This document shows, in pieces, positions 49,642 to 59,374 of a stretch of DNA of 64,000 bases (position 1 is its first letter; each line of letters opens with the position of its first letter). A program made the position numbers and the translations under genes. This DNA comes from Peterkaempfera sp044755465 (GTDB lineage Bacteria > Actinomycetota > Actinomycetes > Streptomycetales > Streptomycetaceae): assembly GCF_044755465.1 (NCBI RefSeq), contig NZ_JBIVRB010000001.1, positions 1,550,001 to 1,614,000 on the forward strand, read 5' to 3'. The notes beneath the pieces are model-generated. The model saw only the letters and a program-made list of their open reading frames with translations, had not been told where the DNA came from and ran no database searches.

Positions 49642-51492
49642 ATGACTGAGCAGGCCGCCCCGCATCGCGGGGACACCCCGGCAGCCCACTCCGCTACCGG
49701 TGCCCACACCGCCGAGACGATGACCGGCGCCCAGTCGCTCATCCGTTCGCTGGAGGCCGTAGGCGCCGACACCGTCTTCGGCATCCCGGGCGGCGCCATC
49801 CTTCCCGCGTACGACCCGCTGATGGACTCGACCAGGGTCCGTCACATCCTGGTCCGCCACGAGCAGGGCGCCGGCCACGCGGCCGAGGGATATGCGCAGG
49901 CCACCGGCAAGGTCGGCGTCTGCATGGCCACCTCGGGGCCGGGCGCGACCAACCTGGTCACCCCGATCGCGGACGCGTACATGGACTCCGTCCCGATGGT
50001 CGCCATCACCGGGCAGGTCGCCAGCGCCGCGATCGGTACGGACGCCTTCCAGGAGGCGGACATCTGCGGCATCACCATGCCGATCACCAAGCACAACTTC
50101 CTGGTCACCGACCCCGCCGAGATCCCCCGGGTGATCGCGGAGGCGTTCCACATCGCCGCCACCGGCCGCCCGGGTCCGGTGCTGGTCGACATCGCCAAGG
50201 ACGCGCTCCAGGCGCAGACCGTCTTCCGCTGGCCGGTGGAGACCGCGCTGCCCGGCTACCGGCCGGTCACCAAGCCGCACGCCAAGCAGATCCGCGAGGC
50301 CGCCCGGCTGCTGGTGAACGCCAAGCGCCCGGTGCTCTACGTCGGCGGCGGTGTGCTCAAGGCGCACGCCACGGCGGAGCTGCGCATCCTCGCGGAGCTG
50401 ACCGGTACGCCGGTCACCACCACCCTGATGGCGATGGGCGCCTTCCCCGACAGCCACCCGCAGCACCTGGGCATGCCCGGCATGCACGGCACCGTCCCGG
50501 CGGTCACCGCCCTCCAGAAGGCCGATCTGATCTTCGCGCTGGGCGCCCGCTTCGACGACCGGGTCACCGGCAAGCTGTCCACCTTCGCGCCCAACGCCAA
50601 GATCGTGCACGCCGACATCGACCCGGCGGAGATCGGCAAGAACCGCGCCGCCGACGTGCCGATCGTGGGCGACGCCCGCGAGGTGCTCGCGGACCTGATC
50701 GTCGCGGTGCAGGCCGAGCACGAGGCCGGCCGCAAGGGCGACTACGCGGCCTGGTGGGAGCGGCTGAACGGCTGGAAGGCCACCTACCCGCTGGGCTACG
50801 AGGCGGCCCCCGAGGGCCGGCTCGCCCCGCAGCAGGTGATCGAGCGGATCGGCCAGCTGGTCGGCCCGGACGCGATCTACGCGGCGGGCGTGGGCCAGCA
50901 CCAGATGTGGGCCTCCCAGTTCCTCGGCTTCGAGAAGCCCGCCACCTGGCTGAACTCCGGCGGCGCCGGGACGATGGGCTACGCCGTCCCGGCCGCGATG
51001 GGCGCCAAGGCCGGCCGCCCGGACGTCCAGGTGTGGGCGATCGACGGCGACGGCTGCTTCCAGATGACCAACCAGGAGCTGGTCACCTGCGCGCTCAACA
51101 ACATCCCGATCAAGGTCGCGGTGATCAACAACGGGTCGCTGGGCATGGTCCGCCAGTGGCAGACCCTCTTCTACAACCAGCGCTACTCCAACACCGTGCT
51201 GCACAGCGGCCCCGGCCACGACGGCGTGGCGCCGCCGGCGGCCGGCACCCGCGTCCCGGACTTCGTCAAGCTGGCCGAGGCCATGGGCTGCTACGGGCTG
51301 CGCTGCGAGAGCCCCGACCAGCTGGACGCGGTGATCAAGGAGGCGATGACGATCAACGACGCGCCGGTCGTCATCGACTTCATCGTCCACCAGGACGCCA
51401 TGGTGTGGCCGATGGTCGCCGCCGGCACCAGCAACGACGAGATCATGGCCGCACGGGACGTCCGCCCCGACTTCGGCGACGAGCTGGACTGA
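49642..51492 (+). CDS. ilvB: Acetolactate synthase large subunit
   Basis: 616 aa from the ATG at 49642. A ThDP-dependent enzyme that joins pyruvate with pyruvate or 2-ketobutyrate, the first common step to valine, leucine and isoleucine. The catalytic Glu74 is in VRHEQGAGHAAEGYA. The ThDP motif GDGCFQMTNQELVTCALNN and the FAD/quinone-like region are present. An N-terminal 30-residue Ala/Thr-rich lead precedes TGAQSLIRSLEAVGADTVFG. It is controlled by the leader/attenuator just upstream and followed by ilvN and ilvC. Confidence 0.97.
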   Translation: MTEQAAPHRGDTPAAHSATGAHTAETMTGAQSLIRSLEAVGADTVFGIPGGAILPAYDPLMDSTRVRHILVRHEQGAGHAAEGYAQATGKVGVCMATSGPGATNLVTPIADAYMDSVPMVAITGQVASAAIGTDAFQEADICGITMPITKHNFLVTDPAEIPRVIAEAFHIAATGRPGPVLVDIAKDALQAQTVFRWPVETALPGYRPVTKPHAKQIREAARLLVNAKRPVLYVGGGVLKAHATAELRILAELTGTPVTTTLMAMGAFPDSHPQHLGMPGMHGTVPAVTALQKADLIFALGARFDDRVTGKLSTFAPNAKIVHADIDPAEIGKNRAADVPIVGDAREVLADLIVAVQAEHEAGRKGDYAAWWERLNGWKATYPLGYEAAPEGRLAPQQVIERIGQLVGPDAIYAAGVGQHQMWASQFLGFEKPATWLNSGGAGTMGYAVPAAMGAKAGRPDVQVWAIDGDGCFQMTNQELVTCALNNIPIKVAVINNGSLGMVRQWQTLFYNQRYSNTVLHSGPGHDGVAPPAAGTRVPDFVKLAEAMGCYGLRCESPDQLDAVIKEAMTINDAPVVIDFIVHQDAMVWPMVAAGTSNDEIMAARDVRPDFGDELD

Positions 51493-51534
51493 GCACCGCC
51501 CTCCGGGACCCAGCAGAACGAGGAAGCCAGACCC

Positions 51535-52059
51535 ATGTCCAAGCACACGCTCTCCGTCCTGGTCGAGAACAAGCCCGGCGTGCTCGCCCGCATCGCCGCC
51601 CTGTTCTCCCGCCGGGGCTTCAACATCGACTCGCTCGCCGTCGGCCCGACCGAGCACCCGGACGTCTCCCGGATGACGATCGTCGTCTCGGTGGAGGACT
51701 TTCCGCTGGAGCAGGTCACCAAGCAGCTCAACAAGCTGGTCAACGTCATCAAGATCGTGGAGCTGGACCCGGCCGCCGCCGTCCGGCGCGAACTGGCCCT
51801 GGTCAAGGTCCGCGCCGACGCCGAGACCCGGTCGCAGATCGTGGAGATCGTCCAGCTCTTCCGCGCCAAGACCGTCGACGTCTCACCCGACGCCGTCACC
51901 GTCGAGGCCACCGGCAGCTCCGACAAGCTCGAAGCCATGCTGCGGATGCTGGAGCCGTACGGGATCAAGGAACTGGTCCAGTCCGGCATGGTGGCCATCG
52001 GCCGTGGCGCCCGGTCCATCACCGACCGCTCGCTGCGCGCCCTGGACCGCTCGGCCTGA
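51535..52059 (+). CDS. ilvN: Acetolactate synthase small (regulatory) subunit
   Basis: 174 aa, ATG at 51535, 42 bp after ilvB. The N-terminal ACT domain (HTLSVLVENKPGVLARIAAL and FNIDSLAVGPTE) binds valine and mediates feedback inhibition; the C-terminal domain (LALVKVRADAETRSQIVEIV) completes the small subunit. Normal length. Confidence 0.97.
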   Translation: MSKHTLSVLVENKPGVLARIAALFSRRGFNIDSLAVGPTEHPDVSRMTIVVSVEDFPLEQVTKQLNKLVNVIKIVELDPAAAVRRELALVKVRADAETRSQIVEIVQLFRAKTVDVSPDAVTVEATGSSDKLEAMLRMLEPYGIKELVQSGMVAIGRGARSITDRSLRALDRSA

Positions 52060-52199
52060 GCCGTCCGGCCCCCGGGGGCGCCCCGCAGGGGCCGCACCCC
52101 GTCTCAACCCCCGACTACCTACCGCACCTGGGCACCGGGGCCGCGTACGGTGAGTACGTAACCCGGTGTCACCACCATCACGCAAGGAGATGTGCCCCC

Positions 52200-53198
<999 letters not shown>

Positions 53199-53210
53199 GC
53201 AGCCTCCGGG

Positions 53211-53243
53211 CGGCGGCCGTCTCCGACTCCGGGGCGGCCGCCG
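53211..53243 (+). terminator. Terminator after ilvC
   Basis: CGGCGGCCG/CGGCCGCCG stem with a 15-nt loop, 12 bp after the ilvC stop. Confidence 0.6.
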
Positions 53244-53499
53244 TCGCACATTCCCGTTCGAGCCCCAGTTCTCGGCCGGCCTGTAGGATCCCGAGCGGGT
53301 GATTCCGCCGTTGGGGAGGGGTCGGCAGCCCGTACGTCGATACACTTCCCAGTGCGCGTCAGGCTCACAGCGTCGTGCGTCTTCAACGCGGCATGCCACC
53401 GTTCCCCATGCCGCTGTTCCGGTCTCCGGAAACAGCTCGCGAGGTACGCCACCCAGGACCCGCGGCCGGGGAGAATCCGGACAGTAAGGACAAACTGTC
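53244..53499. other. serA promoter and leader region
   Basis: TAGGAT at 53284-53289 resembles a -10 box; a clear -35 is missing. A leader hairpin GCTGTT-CCGG-TCT-CCGG-A-AACAGC lies at 53413-53436. No gene is seen. Confidence 0.4.
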
Positions 53500-55104
53500 G
53501 TGAGCGCTGCAACATCCCAGAAGCCTGTCGTCCTCATCGCCGAAGAGCTCTCGCCCGCCACGGTGGACGCACTGGGCCCCGACTTCGAGATCCGCCACTG
53601 CAACGGCGCCGACCGGGCCGAGCTGCTGCCCGCCATCGCGGACGTCGACGCCATCCTCATCCGCAGTGCCACCAAGGTCGACGCGGAGGCCATCGCCGCC
53701 GCCCGCAAACTCAAGGTGGTCGCTCGGGCCGGCGTCGGTCTGGACAACGTGGACGTCTCGGCCGCCACCAAGGCCGGCGTGATGGTCGTCAACGCGCCGA
53801 CCTCCAACATCGTCACCGCCGCCGAGCTGGCCTGCGGCCTGCTGATCTCGGTCGCCCGCAACATCGCGCCCGCCAACAGCGCGCTGAAGAACGGTGAGTG
53901 GAAGCGCGCCAAGTACACCGGCGTGGAGCTGGCCGAGAAGACCCTCGGCGTGGTCGGGCTCGGTCGGATCGGCGTCCTGGTCGCCCAGCGGATGTCGGCC
54001 TTCGGCATGAAGATCGTCGCCTATGACCCCTACATCCAGGCGGCCCGCGCCGCCCAGATGGGCGTCAAGCTGCTCTCGCTGGACGAGCTGCTGGAGGTGG
54101 CCGACTTCATCACCGTCCACCTGCCCAAGACCCCCGAGACGCTCGGCCTGATCGGTGACGAGGCGCTGCGCAAGGTCAAGCCGACCGTGCGCATCGTCAA
54201 CGCCGCCCGTGGTGGCATCGTCGACGAGGCGGCCCTGGTCAGCGCGCTCAAGGAGGGCCGGGTCGCCGGCGCCGGGCTGGACGTGTTCAGCAAGGAGCCC
54301 TGCACCGACTCCCCGCTGTTCGAGTTCGACAACGTGGTGGCCACCCCGCACCTGGGCGCCTCCACGGACGAGGCCCAGGAGAAGGCCGGCATCGCGGTCG
54401 CCAGGTCGGTCCGGCTGGCGCTGGCCGGCGAGCTGGTCCCGGACGCGGTCAACGTCCAGGGCGGCGTGATCGCGGAGGACGTACGCCCCGGGCTGCCGCT
54501 CGCGGAGAAGCTCGGCCGCATCTTCACCGCGCTGGCCGGCGAGGTCGCCGTCCGGCTGGACGTCGAGGTGCGCGGTGAGATCACCCAGCACGACGTCAAG
54601 GTGCTGGAGCTCTCCGCGCTCAAGGGCGTCTTCGAGGACGTCGTCGCGGAGACGGTCTCCTACGTCAACGCCCCGCTCTTCGCCCAGGAGCGCGGCGTCG
54701 AGGTGCGGCTGACCACCAGCAGCGAGAGCCCCGAGCACCGCAATGTGATCACCGTGCGCGGCACCCTCGCCAACGGCAGCACGGTGTCGGTCTCCGGCAC
54801 GCTGTCCGGCCCCAAGCGCATCCAGAAGATCGTCGGCGTCGACTCCTTCGACGTGGACGTGGTCCTCACCGACCACATGGCGTTCTTCCAGTACGAGGAC
54901 CGGCCGGGCGTGGTCGGCACCCTCGGCCGGGTGCTCGGCGACGCGGGCATCAACATCGCCGGCATGCAGGTCGCCCGGGACGACGAGTCCGGCCAGGCGC
55001 TGGTCTCGCTCACCGTGGACAGCGAGATCCCGCAGCCGGTGCTCTCCGAGATCGCCGGTGAGATCGGCGCCACCTTCGCCCGCTCGGTGAACCTCGGCGA
55101 CTGA
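53500..55104 (+). CDS. serA: D-3-phosphoglycerate dehydrogenase, long form with ASB and ACT domains
   Basis: 534 aa, GTG at 53500 after AAGGAC. The first step of serine synthesis from 3-phosphoglycerate. The catalytic dehydrogenase core (1-310) has RAGVGLDNVD, LGVVGLGRIGVLVAQRM, NAARGGIVDEAAL (Arg), a Glu in VFSKEPC and His in ATPHLGAST. The substrate-binding ASB domain (about 320-450) and a C-terminal ACT domain (about 460-534, YEDRPGVVGTLGRVLGDAG) give allosteric control by serine. It is separated from ilvC by 301 bp with its own promoter region and ends in a strong terminator. Confidence 0.97.
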   Translation: MSAATSQKPVVLIAEELSPATVDALGPDFEIRHCNGADRAELLPAIADVDAILIRSATKVDAEAIAAARKLKVVARAGVGLDNVDVSAATKAGVMVVNAPTSNIVTAAELACGLLISVARNIAPANSALKNGEWKRAKYTGVELAEKTLGVVGLGRIGVLVAQRMSAFGMKIVAYDPYIQAARAAQMGVKLLSLDELLEVADFITVHLPKTPETLGLIGDEALRKVKPTVRIVNAARGGIVDEAALVSALKEGRVAGAGLDVFSKEPCTDSPLFEFDNVVATPHLGASTDEAQEKAGIAVARSVRLALAGELVPDAVNVQGGVIAEDVRPGLPLAEKLGRIFTALAGEVAVRLDVEVRGEITQHDVKVLELSALKGVFEDVVAETVSYVNAPLFAQERGVEVRLTTSSESPEHRNVITVRGTLANGSTVSVSGTLSGPKRIQKIVGVDSFDVDVVLTDHMAFFQYEDRPGVVGTLGRVLGDAGINIAGMQVARDDESGQALVSLTVDSEIPQPVLSEIAGEIGATFARSVNLGD

Positions 55105-55122
55105 CCCCGCCCGCTCGCCCCA

Positions 55123-55158
55123 CCGGTGCCCCGCCGCTGTCCAGCGGCGGGGCACCGG
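55123..55158 (+). terminator. Strong terminator after serA
   Basis: A perfect 16-bp stem CCGGTGCCCCGCCGCT/AGCGGCGGGGCACCGG with loop GTCC, 18 bp after the serA stop. Confidence 0.85.
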
Positions 55159-55322
55159 CATGCTCCGGACCGGTACGCAGTCGCACCGGGGGCCGGTGAT
55201 CCGCGCATTGGCTCGATATCCGCCGACCGGCATCCGCCACGGCCGCCCCGGGGCCCGCCGGAATGTACTGTGCCGTCGCTGGTCCGCCCTGCGGGGGGCG
55301 GACACCGGACCGTGGGGGCCAG

Positions 55323-57413
55323 ATGCGCCGCAATTCCGCCGGACCGCACACGGCAGGCGGCGCGCCCGCCCGAATACACCGCGCCCCGCGCGGACGACGC
55401 CATTCCCACCGGCTGCGGATCGACTACCCGCGCGCGGGGCGGCGCGGCGTCCGCCGCTGGACACCGTCCTGGCGGCAGTGGCTGGCGGCCCTGCTGCTCC
55501 TCCTCGGCGCGGCGGCCTGCGTGGTCGGCATCGCCTACGCCCGCACCGGGATACCGGCCGACCTGAACGCCTTCGCCACCCAGCAGAACAACGTCTACTA
55601 CTGGGCGGACGGCACCGAGATGGCCCGCACCGGCGAGGTCGACCGGCAGGAGGTGCCGCTGGACAAGGTGCCGGCGCCGGTGCAGAACGCGGTGCTGGCG
55701 GCGGAGAACGCGACGTTCTACTCCGACCGGGGCGTCTCCCCCTCGGGGATCGGCCGGGCCGTCTTCCGCATGCTGAGCGGGGGCGACACCGAAGGCGGAT
55801 CGACCATCACCCAGCAGTACGTCAAGAATGCCTATCTGGACCAGCGCAGGACCCTGTCCCGCAAATTCACCGAACTCTTCATCGCGATCAAACTGGACAA
55901 TCGGCTGACCAAGCAGCAGATCCTCCAGGGATATCTCAACACCAGCTGGTTCGGCCGGGGCGCCTACGGCATCCAGCGCGCCGCCCAGGCCTACTACGGC
56001 AAGGACGTCTCCCAGCTGAACCCGAGCGAGGGCGCCTTCCTGGCCGGGCTGCTCAAGGGCGCCGGGGTGTACGACCCCGCCCTCGGCCCGGAGAACCACC
56101 GGCTGGCGGTGCGGCGCTGGACCTGGGTGCTGGACCGGATGGTGCGGACCGGCAGCCTCTCGGCGGCCGAGCGCGCCCGCTACACCGTCTTCCCCGAGCC
56201 CCGGGAGCCGGTCAAGCCCGCCGGACTGACCGGGCAGCTCGGCTATCTGGTGGAGACCGCCAGGCGGTATGTGATCGCCCACTCCGGCATCTCCGACCGC
56301 TCCCTGGACCTGGGCGGCTACCAGATCCACACCACCTTCGAGCGGCCCCGGACGGACGCGCTGGCCGAAGCGGTCGGCAGGCGGCTGCGGCAACTGGCGC
56401 CCGCCGCGCACCCGGGCGACCGCGACGTCCGGGTGGGCGCGGCCTCGGTCCGGCCGGACGGGCGCATCGTCGCCCTGTACGGCGGCCCCGACTACCTGCG
56501 GCAGGGCTTCAACGACGCCGACTCCACCATCGTCCCGGTCGGCACCGCCTTCACCCCGTTCGTGTACGCCGCCGCGCTGCGCGACGGGGTGGCGCTCACC
56601 CGGGACGGGCCGCGCACCCCGGTCACCCCGGAGACGGTCTACAACGGTGACGACTCGCTCGCGGTCCGGACCCCGGAGGGGCCGTACTGGGACCGGTCCG
56701 GGAAGGTCGTCCGGGCGGCCAACGAGGGCGGCCGCTCCTGGGGGCCGATCCCGCTGCGCACGGCGGTGGAGCGGTCGGTGAGCACCCCCGTCATCCAGCT
56801 GGGCATGGACGTCGGGCTGGACCGGGTGCGCCGGGCCGCCCTCGACGCGGGGCTGCTGCCGGGCAGCATGGGGGAGCCGGTGCCGATGTTCGCGCTGGGG
56901 AACTCCACGCCGAGCCCGATCCGGCTGGCCGACGCCTATGCCGTCTTCGCGGCGGGCGGGATGCACACCGAGCCGTACTCGGTGCTGCGGGTGAGCCGGG
57001 GCGGGACCGGGATCGCGCTGCCGCCGCCCGTGCCGCGCCGGGCGTTCAGCGCCGAGGTGGCCGGCCAGGTCGATCAGGCGCTGCTGGGCGCCGTCCGGCA
57101 GGGGGCGGCCCGGTCCGCCGCCGTACCGGGGCGGCGGGTGGCGGCGCTGCCCGGGGCGGCGCAGGACGGTACGGCGGTCTGGTTCGCCGGCTACACCAAG
57201 GACGGGGGCACCGAGGATGGGGGCACCGAGGACGGGGGCACCGAGGAGCTGTCCACGGCGGTGGCGGTCTTCCGGATCGACCCGAGGACGCAGGAGCTGC
57301 TGCCGATGAAGGCGCTGGGCCGCCGGCCGGTGTCGGCGGGCGACTACCCGGCGGCCGTCTGGGCCGACTACCTGCGGGCCGACTACCGGCGGACGGCGTC
57401 GGCGGAGAGGTAG
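55323..57413 (+). CDS. Class A PBP-like protein: glycosyltransferase intact, transpeptidase motifs lost
   Basis: 696 aa, ATG at 55323. A basic N-terminus is followed by one transmembrane helix (WLAALLLLLGAAACVVGIAY). The GT51 domain (about 90-270) keeps Glu128 (AAENATFYSDRG), GGSTITQQYVKNAYL and Glu184 (RKFTELFIAIKLDNRL), so it may polymerise lipid II. The penicillin-binding domain keeps its fold (VGTAFTPFVYAAAL, FALGNSTPSPIRLADAYAVF, AVWFAGYTKDG), but all three active-site motifs are changed: SxxK reads TAFT (Thr408, Thr411), SxN reads SVS, and KTG is missing where PGAAQDGTAVWF stands. A 15-bp triplication gives GGTEDGGTEDGGTEE near the C-terminus. Its last 31 bp overlap the convergent deacetylase gene. 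Confidence 0.88.
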   Translation: MRRNSAGPHTAGGAPARIHRAPRGRRHSHRLRIDYPRAGRRGVRRWTPSWRQWLAALLLLLGAAACVVGIAYARTGIPADLNAFATQQNNVYYWADGTEMARTGEVDRQEVPLDKVPAPVQNAVLAAENATFYSDRGVSPSGIGRAVFRMLSGGDTEGGSTITQQYVKNAYLDQRRTLSRKFTELFIAIKLDNRLTKQQILQGYLNTSWFGRGAYGIQRAAQAYYGKDVSQLNPSEGAFLAGLLKGAGVYDPALGPENHRLAVRRWTWVLDRMVRTGSLSAAERARYTVFPEPREPVKPAGLTGQLGYLVETARRYVIAHSGISDRSLDLGGYQIHTTFERPRTDALAEAVGRRLRQLAPAAHPGDRDVRVGAASVRPDGRIVALYGGPDYLRQGFNDADSTIVPVGTAFTPFVYAAALRDGVALTRDGPRTPVTPETVYNGDDSLAVRTPEGPYWDRSGKVVRAANEGGRSWGPIPLRTAVERSVSTPVIQLGMDVGLDRVRRAALDAGLLPGSMGEPVPMFALGNSTPSPIRLADAYAVFAAGGMHTEPYSVLRVSRGGTGIALPPPVPRRAFSAEVAGQVDQALLGAVRQGAARSAAVPGRRVAALPGAAQDGTAVWFAGYTKDGGTEDGGTEDGGTEELSTAVAVFRIDPRTQELLPMKALGRRPVSAGDYPAAVWADYLRADYRRTASAER

Positions 57414-58657
57414 GTCGCCCAGTCCGGCGACTCGCCGGGGTCCAGCAGCCGCAGCCTGGCCAGGACCGCCGGGTCCTGGGCGTCCAGCCAGTCCGCGAGC
57501 TCGCGGAAGGAGACGCAGCGCACCTCGGGGCGGCGGCAGACGTCCCGCATCACGTCCTCCACGGCCTGCATGTAGATGCCGCCGTTCCAGGTCTCGAAGT
57601 GGTTGCCGATGTACATCGGGGCGCGGCTGCCGTGGTAGACCCGTTCGAACCCGTTGAGGTAGCCCTGCCGGGCCTCGCGCTCCCAGGTGGCGTACCTCGC
57701 GGGGTCGCCCTCGGTGCTGTCGCCGGACTGGTGGTAGAGGAAGTTGAAGTCCATCGAGAGCACCTGGAAGTCCTGGCCCGGGTAGGGCACCAGTTGCAGC
57801 GGGAAGTTCCAGATGCCGTCGATCCTGGACGGCCAGAGCTGGAAGTCGCCGGGCGAGCTGGCGTCGTACCGCCAGCCCAGCTGCTTCTCCGCCGGGATCA
57901 GCGTCCGCTGCCCCTCCAGGCAGGGCGCCCGGCCGCCGACCAGCTCCTTGCGGTAGTCGAAGGGCAGCGGCGGCAGGTCGGTGTAGCCGGTGTTGGTCTT
58001 CCAGTGCTCCACGAAGGAGTACGCCTGGCGGGTCTCGCTCAACCACTCCTCGGTGCTCCAGTCGCCGCCGCCCTTCTGGCCGCAGAAGTGGCCGTTGAAG
58101 TGGCTGCCGATCTCGTCGCCCTCCTCCCAGGCGAGGCGCAGCTGGGCCAGGGTGTCCCGGATGTGCTGGTCGGTGGGGAAGTCGATGGCGGAGCTGCCGG
58201 GGCGGTGCCGCGGCGGGTGGTAGAGCCCTCGTTTGGCGTCGGGCAGCAGGTAGATGCCGCTGAGGAAGAAGGTCATCCGGGCGTTGCTCTCCCGGGCGAC
58301 CTGGCGGAAGCGGGAGAACAGGTGGTCGTCGTTCTCCAGGGCGCCGTCCCAGGAGAAGACCACGAACTGGGGCGGCTTCTCGCCGGGTTTCAGCTTCCGC
58401 ACCGGGGGCTGCTCGGGCTGCGGGCCGGTGTAGGCGGTGGAGCCGTCACCGAGCACCTCGGTGCTGCCGTCCCAGGTCGGCTGGGCGGTGGGGGTGGCGC
58501 GGTCGGCGGGTCGGGCGGGTCCGGCGGTTCCAGCGGCGGGGCTCCGCCGGTCGCCGCCGCCTCCGCCGAGCCCGGGGGCCAGGAGCAGGGCGCTGACCAC
58601 CCCTGCCGCCGCCAGCGCCGCCGCCGCACCCTGCCTGCTCCATATCCGCACCCGCAC
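57383..58657 (-). CDS. Secreted polysaccharide deacetylase-like protein
   Basis: 424 aa, GTG at 58657. An N-terminal hydrophobic segment (AAAALAAAGVVSALLLAPGLG) serves as signal or anchor; a Pro/Thr-rich linker leads to the NodB-like domain. The first motif is FVVFSWDGALE (one Asp, where TFDDGP has two) and the metal motif GDEIGSHFNGHFCG has the HxxxH pair. Later parts (WNFPLQLVPYPGQDFQVLSM, APMYIGNHFETWNGGIYMQA) fit an extended carbohydrate esterase 4 fold. The likely substrate is a cell-wall or extracellular polysaccharide. It is convergent with the PBP-like gene and overlaps it by 31 bp. Confidence 0.85.
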   Translation of the reverse strand: MRVRIWSRQGAAAALAAAGVVSALLLAPGLGGGGGDRRSPAAGTAGPARPADRATPTAQPTWDGSTEVLGDGSTAYTGPQPEQPPVRKLKPGEKPPQFVVFSWDGALENDDHLFSRFRQVARESNARMTFFLSGIYLLPDAKRGLYHPPRHRPGSSAIDFPTDQHIRDTLAQLRLAWEEGDEIGSHFNGHFCGQKGGGDWSTEEWLSETRQAYSFVEHWKTNTGYTDLPPLPFDYRKELVGGRAPCLEGQRTLIPAEKQLGWRYDASSPGDFQLWPSRIDGIWNFPLQLVPYPGQDFQVLSMDFNFLYHQSGDSTEGDPARYATWEREARQGYLNGFERVYHGSRAPMYIGNHFETWNGGIYMQAVEDVMRDVCRRPEVRCVSFRELADWLDAQDPAVLARLRLLDPGESPDWATYLSADAVRR

Positions 58658-58998
58658 CTGTGCCCCCTGTCGACCGGTGGGGCGGCCGCCCCCCAGGTAC
58701 TGACGCTTCCCCGGCGGGGCGGGTTGCTCACCGGGCTTCCGAAAGGGTATGGCGGCGGCGTCTCAGATAGTAGGAAGTCCGAGTAATCAGCGGACAGTGG
58801 CCGCGACGACGGCGTACCGTGAAATGGCCAGACGGTTCGCGGCCTGGGTGACCGGGCACCCCTTCCGGACCTCGCCGCCCGTCTGAGCCGTACGCGCTTG
58901 AGCAGGCGACCCCTGCGGCGTACCACCGCCTCACGCGATGCCGAGAGGCCAGACATCCACCCTCATGCCCACCGCATGTCATGGAACGGAGTCCCGGT
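58658..58998. other. 341-bp intergenic region between divergent genes
   Basis: It holds the promoter region of the deacetylase (minus) and of the small gene at 58999. A short inverted repeat GTCCG-N9-CGGAC lies at 58777-58795 in a less GC-rich patch. A 20-codon frame at 58824-58886 lacks a ribosome binding site and was not called. Confidence 0.4.
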
Positions 58999-59118
58999 AT
59001 GCCCACCACCGACACCACCGCCAAGCACGACGACACCGCCCGCCGCAACGCCGCCGCCGCCCTCCAGCGGGCCCTGGACCGCCGGGACAACGGCGGGGCC
59101 ACCGGGCACGGCCACTGA
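58999..59118 (+). CDS. Small hypothetical protein, 39 aa
   Basis: ATG at 58999 with ACGGAG about 8 bp before it. The product is MPTTDTTAKHDDTARRNAAA followed by ALQRALDRRDNGGATGHGH. The ALQRALDRRDNGG stretch is helix-forming and resembles short Streptomyces proteins I have seen, but I cannot name a family. It is followed after 256 bp by the subtilase gene. Confidence 0.5.
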   Translation: MPTTDTTAKHDDTARRNAAAALQRALDRRDNGGATGHGH

Positions 59119-59374
59119 CCGGCGCCCGCACACCGGGCGCGGGCGGACCGCCGTCCGGATGAGTCGGCTTCACTCCTACGGGTGCACCGCTGCCGGGGCC
59201 GGTCCTGCCGGGCCCGGTGGATTGCCGGGATGATCGTAATTTGATCCCTCCGGAAGGGTGATCGCCGCTCGTGCGGTGCGGGCGGCCGCCGACCGGCACC
59301 GGAGGCGACCCGGCGACGGCGCACCTCCACCGCCGGTCGCGGATCAGTCCACCCCTCCCGGGGGAGGCCGATCC

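Noticed and set aside
58824..58886. A 20-codon frame starting MARRFAAWVTG
   Set aside because: No ribosome binding site and too short to support without conservation data.
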